Assembly: GCA_002476495.1 (NCBI GenBank)
Contig: DLKL01000040.1
Location: forward strand, 825-38,681
Direction: 5' to 3'
Source: Lachnospiraceae bacterium UBA7589
GTDB taxonomy: Bacteria; Bacillota; Clostridia; Lachnospirales; Lachnospiraceae
Length of the DNA: 37,857 nucleotides
A model generated the notes under the pieces. That model was given only the letters and a program-made list of their open reading frames with translations. It was not told the DNA's origin and did not search any database. Both the position numbers and the translations under genes were made by a program. Positions 32,797 to 37,857 of the stretch are shown piece by piece; within the stretch, counting starts at the first letter, position 1, and every line of letters starts with the position of its first letter.

Positions 32797-33861
32797 ATGA
32801 AAAAAGCATTAAGAATAATTCTTATGACCCTCCTGATTATGCTCTTGTCAGTCATTTGCTTTTCCTTCTGCGGCAAAAAAGGAACTGTAAATAATGTAGA
32901 AGAAAAACACAACGCCGTAGCTGCAAAAGCGAGCAATACTCCGCAAATGGTTATTCCATCAGGAAAGCCTATAGGAATATATGTAAAGACTAAAGGAGTA
33001 ATGGTTATTAATACCACTATACTTTTAAATGCGGAGGGTAATGAAATTTCTCCCTGTAAAGGAGAACTTTTACCGGGAGATTATATTGTATCGGTAAACG
33101 GAGAAGAAATTGAGGACAAAAAACATCTTATCAGGATGATACAGGATTCACAGGGAAATGTGCTCAATATAAAGCTTATAAGAGAGGGAGAAATTCATCA
33201 TGTCCGGCTTACACCTGTAAAAAGTCAGGGCAAATATATGCTGGGATTATGGGTAAAGGATGATATATCAGGTATAGGTACTCTCACATATGTTAGTGAG
33301 GAAGGCTTCGGGGCATTGGGACACAGTATAAATGACAATGATACCGGAACTATAATGTCTATATCAGATGGGGCAGTGTATAGTACAAGTCTGATAAATA
33401 TAGTAAAATCAGATGGAAATAAACCCGGAAGGCTGGAAGGAATGATTGACTATTCAGGCAATAATATAATGGGAAGGGTAGATGCCAATTTTGAATTTGG
33501 CATAAAGGGATATCTTACAAAGAAAGGCAGGAATACACTTCTGGAAGGCGAGTGGATGCCCGTAGCCTCCAAGGAGGAAGCTAAAATAGGTGAGGCATTT
33601 ATTCTTTCCTGGATATCAGGTGAACCGGAATATTATAGGATAAAAATAACAGGAGTGGATATAAGCTGCAATGCCGGTAATAAGGGACTGGAAATAGAAA
33701 TAGTTGACGAAAGACTCAAAAAGCTTACCGGTGGAATTGTCCAGGGTATGAGTGGAACCCCGATAATTCAGAACGGTAAGCTTCTTGGAGCCATAACCCA
33801 TGTGTTTGTAAGGGATTCCTCAAAAGGGTATGGAACCTTTGTACAGGATATGATTAGGTAA
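32797..33861 (+). CDS. spoIVB: SpoIVB peptidase (S55)
   Basis: SpoIVB is a serine peptidase made in the forespore that triggers pro-sigma-K processing in the mother cell. The 354-residue protein has an N-terminal membrane anchor or signal (about 5-25), a PDZ domain (about 80-130; LLPGDYIVSVNGEEI), and the S55 peptidase domain with GFGALGHSI (His) and QGMSGTPIIQNGK (Ser) plus AITHVFV near the end. It is shorter than B. subtilis SpoIVB, mostly in the linker before the PDZ domain. GAGGAGG lies about 9 bases before ATG 32797. I could not identify a forespore promoter with confidence. Confidence 0.94.
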   Translation: MKKALRIILMTLLIMLLSVICFSFCGKKGTVNNVEEKHNAVAAKASNTPQMVIPSGKPIGIYVKTKGVMVINTTILLNAEGNEISPCKGELLPGDYIVSVNGEEIEDKKHLIRMIQDSQGNVLNIKLIREGEIHHVRLTPVKSQGKYMLGLWVKDDISGIGTLTYVSEEGFGALGHSINDNDTGTIMSISDGAVYSTSLINIVKSDGNKPGRLEGMIDYSGNNIMGRVDANFEFGIKGYLTKKGRNTLLEGEWMPVASKEEAKIGEAFILSWISGEPEYYRIKITGVDISCNAGNKGLEIEIVDERLKKLTGGIVQGMSGTPIIQNGKLLGAITHVFVRDSSKGYGTFVQDMIR

Positions 33862-33864
33862 AAA

Positions 33865-33910
33865 ATGCCCAGGGACAGGTTACAGGGAGAAAAACTCCCT
33901 GATCTGTCCT
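33865..33910 (-). terminator. Probable terminator of the dehydrogenase gene
   Basis: A hairpin, CAGGGAG (33883-33889) with CTCCCTG (33895-33901) and an outer CTGTC/GACAG pair, overlaps the last codons of the minus-strand gene. On the minus strand it is followed within about 15 bases by a run of T (33862-33867 region). It could also slow plus-strand transcription out of spoIVB. Confidence 0.45.
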
Positions 33911-34815
33911 GCAATTGTATTCATAAGGTTAGTTCTTGACTCCAGACTTGCCCAGCCTATATGTGGAGTAATAAGGAGTCTGTTTTTGTCTTTTACATCC
34001 AGAAGATGACAATCAGGGCTCATAGGTTCCACTTCAAGAACGTCCAGACCTGCCAGGGAAATTAAATTTTCATTTAATGCCAGAGCCAGATCTCTTTCAT
34101 TAATTATAGGGCCTCTTCCGAGATTAAGGAGTATGGCACTCCTTTTCATTTTGGACAGGGCGGCATAATCAATAAGATTTTCCGTATATTGATTAAGTGG
34201 GGCATGAATTGATATTATGTCAGAGGATTTTAAAAGTGTATCAAAATCTGTCTGATGATAGCCATCCTGAGGCTGCCTGCCCGATGCAGAATAATATATA
34301 ACATTTGCCCCGAAAAAGGTTGCTATATCGGCAACGCGCCGGCCGATTGCCCCAAGTCCGATGATACCCCAGGTTTTCCCTTCTAACAGTGTGAATCTTT
34401 TATCAAAATGGGTAAACAAAGTATCATTTATGTATTTCCCACTTTTAACATAATCGTCATAATATCTTAAATGCTCCTGAAGATAAAAGTACATGGCAAA
34501 AGTATGCTGGGCTACCGATTCTGTGGAATACCCGGCTACATTACGCCATGCTATTTGCTGCTTTTTGAGATATTCCTTGTCCAGATTGTTGGTACCTGTG
34601 GCTGTAACACATACCAGCTTAAGATTTTTTGCATCACCCACTGTGTTTTTGTTAATGGGTATTTTATTTATTACTATTACTTCGGCATCCTTAATTCTTT
34701 CAGAAACCTCACATTCTCTTGTAAAACCATACTCCTTTACATTTCCCAGCTTGTAAAAATCCGACAGATTAATGTCATCGCCGATGGTTTTTCTATCTAA
34801 AAAGACAATATTCAT
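33880..34815 (-). CDS. D-isomer 2-hydroxyacid dehydrogenase
   Basis: A 311-residue cytoplasmic oxidoreductase of the D-2-hydroxyacid dehydrogenase family. The nucleotide motif is GIIGLGAIGRRVAD (near 150-163), with catalytic Arg234 (LGRGP), Glu263 (EVEP) and His285 (TPHIG). After the second strand the usual NAD-selecting Asp is replaced (YYSASGRQ), which resembles NADPH-using glyoxylate/hydroxypyruvate reductases. The substrate cannot be read; glycerate, hydroxypyruvate or a related acid is likely. It is convergent with spoIVB and divergent from the spo0A pair, breaking the usual spoIVB-spo0A neighbourhood. Confidence 0.88.
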   Translation of the reverse strand: MNIVFLDRKTIGDDINLSDFYKLGNVKEYGFTRECEVSERIKDAEVIVINKIPINKNTVGDAKNLKLVCVTATGTNNLDKEYLKKQQIAWRNVAGYSTESVAQHTFAMYFYLQEHLRYYDDYVKSGKYINDTLFTHFDKRFTLLEGKTWGIIGLGAIGRRVADIATFFGANVIYYSASGRQPQDGYHQTDFDTLLKSSDIISIHAPLNQYTENLIDYAALSKMKRSAILLNLGRGPIINERDLALALNENLISLAGLDVLEVEPMSPDCHLLDVKDKNRLLITPHIGWASLESRTNLMNTIAGQIREFFSL

Positions 34816-34863
34816 GTTTTACACCCTCCGGATAATATAGTCATGTATGTAAAATCTGACTTT

Positions 34864-34892
34864 ATTATAGCTTATACAAGCCGTTCATACAA
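34864..34892 (-). promoter_or_regulatory. Sigma-A promoter of the dehydrogenase gene
   Basis: On the minus strand TTGTAT (34887-34892) and TATAAT (34864-34869) are 17 bases apart, about 48 bases before the start codon. Confidence 0.65.
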
Positions 34893-34924
34893 TAATTTAG
34901 TTTATTCTATTGTTTAATACCTAT

Positions 34925-34931
34925 TTCGACG
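34925..34931 (+). promoter_or_regulatory. 0A-box-like site upstream of the spo0A pair
   Basis: TTCGACG differs at one position from the Spo0A box TTCGACA. It sits 76 bases before the candidate -35 of the first spo0A-like gene and 33 bases upstream of the dehydrogenase promoter on the other strand. Confidence 0.35.
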
Positions 34932-34997
34932 AAAAAGGGAATAGAAAAAAATCTATAAAAAACTCATAAAAGGTAAGAAAATGCTGTCATTTATTAC

Positions 34998-35035
34998 TGT
35001 CAAAACTTGCGACCTGTTAGATATTGTACTGTAAT
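34998..35035 (+). promoter_or_regulatory. Candidate promoter and 0A-like site of first spo0A-like gene
   Basis: TTGCGA (35007-35012) and TGTAAT (35030-35035) are 17 bases apart. TGTCAAA (34998-35004), one base from the Spo0A box TGTCGAA, touches the -35 element. The leader also has TCCGG and CCGGA arms (around 35039-35068). No sigma-H promoter was recognised. Confidence 0.45.
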
Positions 35036-35099
35036 TTTCCGGAATATATAATGACATAAAACGCCGGAGAAAAAAGGGCGAAATAGTAAGGAGGATAGT

Positions 35100-35894
35100 A
35101 TGAAAACTAAGATACTGGTAATAAAACATGATTTAATGGATATTGCTGACATAAAAAGGGAACTGGATAATAAGAATTCCTATGAGATATGCGATATCCA
35201 AAACGATGGAGAAAGTGGTCTGGCTTCCATAAGAAAGTATAACCCGGATGTGGTAATAATGGATTTTCTGTTACCGGGAAGGGATGGGATAGCTGTTATG
35301 GAAGAAGCTAATTCCTGGGGAGACAGAAATATAAGATTTTTAATAAAAGCAAATGACATACAAATCAGATTTCTTGAAAATGCAAAACAAGGAAGACTTC
35401 AGAATGTTTATGTCTACGTTGTAAATGAAAATCATAAGGATATGAAACTTACGGAATGTATAAATGCTGCTTTAAAAAGTAAAAGAAGGGATGTATACAT
35501 ATATAAAAAAGATAATAACCCGGTAGGTGATAAAAGCAAACTTGAGGTTATGGTAACTGAAATAATTCATGAAATGGGAGTTCCTGCTCACATTAAAGGA
35601 TATCAATATTTGAGATCTTCCATAATCATGGCTGTTCAGGATATGGACATATTGAACTCTATAACAAAGCAGCTTTACCCCTCGATAGCAAAAGAATATA
35701 GTACCACCTCATCCAGAGTGGAAAGAGCAATAAGACATGCCATAGAAGTTGCCTGGAGCAGAGGAAACACGGAAGTCATTGATGAATTATTTGGTTATTC
35801 AATGAATAATGGAAAAAATAAACCAACAAACTCGGAATTTATTGCACTAATTGCAGACAAAATTCGTTTAGACACAAAAATAAAAAGCGCATAA
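35100..35894 (+). CDS. Spo0A-like regulator with degenerate receiver
   Basis: A 264-residue homologue of the sporulation master regulator. The C-terminal effector domain (about 148-260) is classic Spo0A: GVPAHIKGYQYLR, then SSRVERAIRHAIEVAWSRGN with the DNA-contact helix, and KPTNSEFIALIADK. The receiver keeps the acceptor-position Asp55 (VIMDFLLPG) but the acidic pair is Lys9-His10, the conserved Thr is Lys (LIKAN), and the conserved Lys is lost (YVYVVNEN). It probably cannot be phosphorylated normally. ATG 35100 follows AAGGAGG by 6-7 bases. A second, better-preserved copy starts 86 bases downstream. Confidence 0.9.
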   Translation: MKTKILVIKHDLMDIADIKRELDNKNSYEICDIQNDGESGLASIRKYNPDVVIMDFLLPGRDGIAVMEEANSWGDRNIRFLIKANDIQIRFLENAKQGRLQNVYVYVVNENHKDMKLTECINAALKSKRRDVYIYKKDNNPVGDKSKLEVMVTEIIHEMGVPAHIKGYQYLRSSIIMAVQDMDILNSITKQLYPSIAKEYSTTSSRVERAIRHAIEVAWSRGNTEVIDELFGYSMNNGKNKPTNSEFIALIADKIRLDTKIKSA

Positions 35895-35899
35895 AATTC

Positions 35900-35928
35900 T
35901 TGACATTATTAAAATAAATCTATATTAT
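35900..35928 (+). promoter_or_regulatory. Near-consensus sigma-A promoter of second spo0A
   Basis: TTGACA (35900-35905), 17 bases, TATTAT (35923-35928). It lies just after the first spo0A-like gene, so the second copy can be transcribed independently. Confidence 0.8.
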
Positions 35929-35930
35929 AT

Positions 35931-35959
35931 ATTCCGTATAGTTATAATTGATACGGAAT
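35931..35959 (+). promoter_or_regulatory. Perfect 9-base inverted repeat at spo0A start site
   Basis: ATTCCGTAT (35931-35939) and ATACGGAAT (35951-35959), 11 bases apart, begin 3 bases after the -10 box and end 7 bases before the ribosome-binding site. There is no T-tract, so a repressor operator or a translation-blocking hairpin is likelier than a terminator. Confidence 0.55.
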
Positions 35960-35980
35960 TATAGTGGGAGGATATGTTTT

Positions 35981-36769
35981 ATGACAGAACAAATTGTTCA
36001 GGTTGTAATTGCAGATTCCGGCTATGAGTCGTTATCAAAGCAATTACAGAGTAATACTGACAAAAAAATCAATGTAGTAGCAGGGACGGATGATGGAAAG
36101 CAGGCATTTGAACTGGTAAAGGAGTATAAGCCGGATGTGCTTGTTCTCGATGTGTTCACAACAGGCATTGATGGTCTTGAGGTTGTTGAACTTATAAGAG
36201 ATAATGATGACCTGGCAGGAACGAGAATTATATTCTTCACATCCATATGCTCGGGACGGATAAGCCGTATGGCTTTTTCCCTGGGAGCAGATTACTACAT
36301 AATGAAGCCATGTAGCGAAGAAATATTGTCACGGCGTATAGTACAGGTGGCAGGGGATGAGTGCTATGGCAATCCTGACAGTAATGACAAAAAAGATGAG
36401 AGGAATGAGAACAGCTCTTTGGAAACGGATGTAACGGAAATTATAAGAGATATAGGCATTCCGGCTCATATAAAAGGGTATCAGTATATAAGGGAAGGCA
36501 TTATGATGTCAATTTATGACATGAACATGCTTAATTACATAACCAAGCTTTTGTATCCGAGTATTGCCCAGAAATACAAAACTACATCTAGCAGTGTGGA
36601 AAGAGCAATACGACATGCTATAGAGGTTGCATGGGGCAGGGGAAAAATGGATGTAATTGAAAAAATGTTTGGGTATACAGTTAGTGCAGGCAAAGGTAAG
36701 CCTACTAATTCAGAGTTTATAGCACTGATTGCTGATAAGCTGAGGATACAGTATAAAATGCATGTATAA
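35981..36769 (+). CDS. spo0A: Stage 0 sporulation protein A, conserved-pocket copy
   Basis: A 262-residue Spo0A. The receiver (about 1-125) keeps Asp12, acceptor Asp57 (VLDVFTTG), Thr87 (FFTS) and Lys109 (YIMKP), so phosphotransfer looks possible; one acidic partner is Ser13 and the usual Pro after the acceptor is Thr. The effector domain (about 147-258) has GIPAHIKGYQYIR, SSSVERAIRHAIEVAWGRG and KPTNSEFIALIADK. The residue just before VER, Arg in B. subtilis and in the first copy, is Ser here. ATG 35981 lies 8 bases after GGGAGGA; the longer frame from 35948 lies within the leader palindrome. This is the likelier functional Spo0A. Confidence 0.93.
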   Translation: MTEQIVQVVIADSGYESLSKQLQSNTDKKINVVAGTDDGKQAFELVKEYKPDVLVLDVFTTGIDGLEVVELIRDNDDLAGTRIIFFTSICSGRISRMAFSLGADYYIMKPCSEEILSRRIVQVAGDECYGNPDSNDKKDERNENSSLETDVTEIIRDIGIPAHIKGYQYIREGIMMSIYDMNMLNYITKLLYPSIAQKYKTTSSSVERAIRHAIEVAWGRGKMDVIEKMFGYTVSAGKGKPTNSEFIALIADKLRIQYKMHV

Positions 36770-36837
36770 ATAGTAAAATTAGTGAGTCTTTGGGGCAGGT
36801 TTATAAATATTTACCGGTAGATTTGTGAAAATAATGG

Positions 36838-36866
36838 TTGACGAATAGCGGATCCTAAAATAAAAT
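36838..36866 (+). promoter_or_regulatory. Sigma-A promoter of the disordered-protein gene
   Basis: TTGACG (36838-36843) and TAAAAT (36861-36866) are 17 bases apart. A small inverted repeat, TGAAA (36875-36879) and TTTCA (36885-36889), lies in the leader. Confidence 0.7.
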
Positions 36867-36912
36867 ATAGAGGTTGAAATAAAGTTTCATATTATTCAGG
36901 AGGAGAAACATC

Positions 36913-37389
36913 GTGGTAACCCAGGGGACATATGAGAGAGGTTCCAATAAGAACAGAGGAAAAAGCAACAACGAGTCCAGAAATACATCTGGTCACAAAT
37001 TTTCAAAGCCTAGTGGTTCATACCAGGGAGGCAACAGACAAAACAAATTCGAAGGAAACAAACAGGGAAAACCGGAAAGGTCCGACAGAACAAGGGGATA
37101 TGTAGGACAGGGAAGAAATAATGGCAAGGATGATGACGATGATGATAATGTAAGAAGAACAAGATCGTCTAAGCCAAAGGAAAATAAGCCGAGTGTTTCC
37201 ATACCCGACAAAAACAGAACCATGCTTCGATTGGAAAAAGAACAGAAGGGTATAAAAAAGAAGCAACAGACGAAAAAAAAGGAAAGTAACAGACCACAGC
37301 CAAAGGTTAAGCGTGCCAATAATGTAAATTATACACGGAATTATGCCAATGGCGATTATGATGATTACGATGACTATTATGATATATAA
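36913..37389 (+). CDS. Disordered, highly charged hypothetical protein
   Basis: A 158-residue protein I do not recognise. The first 75 residues are Gly/Asn/Arg/Lys/Ser-rich with RG-type motifs (GSYQGGNRQNK, RGYVGQGRNNGK), then a run of six Asp (near 73-78), then a Lys-rich stretch (about 82-135), and an acidic Tyr-rich end DYDDYDDYYDI. No folded domain or membrane segment is apparent. The composition resembles nucleic-acid-binding disordered proteins, but this is inference only. The start is GTG 36913, 6-7 bases after AGGAGGAG. It has its own promoter and terminator. Confidence 0.75.
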   Translation: MVTQGTYERGSNKNRGKSNNESRNTSGHKFSKPSGSYQGGNRQNKFEGNKQGKPERSDRTRGYVGQGRNNGKDDDDDDNVRRTRSSKPKENKPSVSIPDKNRTMLRLEKEQKGIKKKQQTKKKESNRPQPKVKRANNVNYTRNYANGDYDDYDDYYDI

Positions 37390-37423
37390 AAGAACGGACC
37401 ACCTGCGGGTGGTCCGTTCTTTT
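37388..37423. terminator. Strong bidirectional terminator
   Basis: A 14-base-pair perfect stem or slightly more (37390-37403 with 37408-37421), TGCG loop, A-rich left and T-rich right flanks. It ends the disordered-protein gene on the plus strand and can end the DUF6465 gene on the minus strand. Confidence 0.92.
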
Positions 37424-37470
37424 GTGTGTACCGGGGAAAATAATGACTCCGATGGTACAAACGTTGAATT

Positions 37471-37671
37471 TTAGTCTATGGAAAAGCTTCCTGTCTGTTC
37501 CTCATTAAATACATAGTAAGCCATATTTTCTTCAGGCTTCACATAGAGGTTTAATGACTTCAAATCGGATGCTTTTTTGCCGGCATTTGTCCAAATGTTC
37601 TTGGCAGCCTTAACTAAATCAGCTTCATCAACCTGCTTGCCATAGTATTCTATGTAAAATGTTGACTTCAT
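37471..37671 (-). CDS. DUF6465 family small protein
   Basis: A 66-residue protein that resembles the DUF6465 family of Lachnospiraceae: an N-terminal strand TFYIEYYGKQ, a helix VDEADLVKAAKNIWTNAG, then SLNLYVKPEENMAYYVFN and a C-terminal GSF. Function is unknown. No signal or membrane segment is seen. The start has TAAGGAGGTG about 5-6 bases upstream on the minus strand. The family assignment is by memory of its pattern. Confidence 0.8.
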   Translation of the reverse strand: MKSTFYIEYYGKQVDEADLVKAAKNIWTNAGKKASDLKSLNLYVKPEENMAYYVFNEEQTGSFSID

Positions 37672-37721
37672 AGTGTCACCTCCTTATAAAAAACATAACA
37701 AATTGAACTGTTTATGATGGT

Positions 37722-37750
37722 ATGATATAACATTAAAATAAAAAAATCAA
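37722..37750 (-). promoter_or_regulatory. Candidate promoter of the DUF6465 gene
   Basis: On the minus strand TTGATT (37745-37750) and TATCAT (37722-37727) are 17 bases apart, about 50 bases before the start codon. The region is very AT-rich. Confidence 0.5.
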
Positions 37751-37805
37751 GAATAAGCTTGCGGATTGTTTGTTTTTCCTTTTATTTTTCCTTTACTGAA
37801 AATTC

Positions 37806-37834
37806 TTGTTTCTTCAAATAATATATGATATTAT
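37806..37834 (+). promoter_or_regulatory. Candidate promoter for a gene beyond the right edge
   Basis: TTGTTT (37806-37811) and TATTAT (37829-37834) are 17 bases apart. No reading frame of note starts before the window ends, so the target would lie outside. The rest of 37751-37857 is AT-rich with nothing else identifiable. Confidence 0.35.
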
Positions 37835-37857
37835 TATTACAATTATGTTTAATTATT

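Noticed and set aside
34471..34800. Plus-strand open frames opposite the hydroxyacid dehydrogenase
   Set aside because: They are shadows of a well-supported minus-strand gene with intact catalytic residues.
35895..35980. Terminator between the two spo0A-like genes
   Set aside because: The palindrome has no T-tract and overlaps the expected transcription start of the second gene, so it is read as regulatory; read-through from the first gene remains possible.
37751..37857. Palindromic AT-rich stretch near the right edge as an origin or attachment site
   Set aside because: It is only short AT repeats with a promoter-like spacing; no DnaA boxes, direct repeats or integrase nearby.

Overview
The window is a low-GC chromosomal segment of an anaerobic, endospore-lineage Firmicute, most probably a butyrate-forming member of the Lachnospiraceae. 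This rests on a complete thl-crt-hbd-bcd-etfB-etfA operon, a full spoIIIAA-AH operon, a B. subtilis-like nusB/xseAB/ispA/dxs/tlyA/nadK/argR/recN/spoIVB gene order, a VTC/DUF4956/CotH cluster and a DUF6465 protein. The genus is not resolved. I saw no tRNA or rRNA gene, mobile element, prophage or CRISPR array, and no gene-free stretch over 300 bases; the longest is 34816-35099, described under its promoter and 0A-box entries.

Layout. 1-5661: the 3' part of a very long Ala/Lys/Glu-rich helical protein ending in a decayed AAA+ domain, then an MreB-type actin and a YgiQ-family radical SAM protein. 5674-11856: the central butyrate operon with one strong promoter and one strong terminator. It takes acetyl-CoA to butyryl-CoA with an electron-transferring flavoprotein; the terminal butyrate step (CoA-transferase or butyrate kinase) is not here. 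11919-18267: an M24 aminopeptidase, an OmpR/HisKA two-component pair, and a VTC-like polymerase, DUF4956 membrane protein and CotH-like kinase with a Met-Pro-Glu repeat tail. 18309-23864: efp on the minus strand, divergent from the eight-gene spoIIIA operon that builds the mother-cell-to-forespore channel.

23875-32741: a tightly packed housekeeping operon (Asp23-family protein, nusB, xseA, xseB, ispA, dxs, tlyA, nadK, argR, recN) with several overlapping or nearly abutting genes. 32797-36769: spoIVB, a convergent 2-hydroxyacid dehydrogenase, and two tandem Spo0A-type regulators. 36838-37857: a short disordered charged protein, a DUF6465 protein on the minus strand, and a probable promoter for a gene beyond the right edge.

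The most notable feature is the tandem pair of Spo0A homologues. Both have the Spo0A-specific DNA-binding domain, about two thirds identical by eye. The first has a receiver missing most of its phosphorylation pocket, while the second keeps Asp, Thr and Lys and has its own near-consensus promoter with a palindrome at the expected transcription start. This could be a phosphorylated and a phosphorylation-independent master regulator working on shared sites. Other points are the AAA+-like helical protein beside MreB, a perfect inverted repeat bracketing the promoter of the nusB operon, 0A-box-like half sites in the butyrate operon leader, and an uncertain spoIIIAB start.
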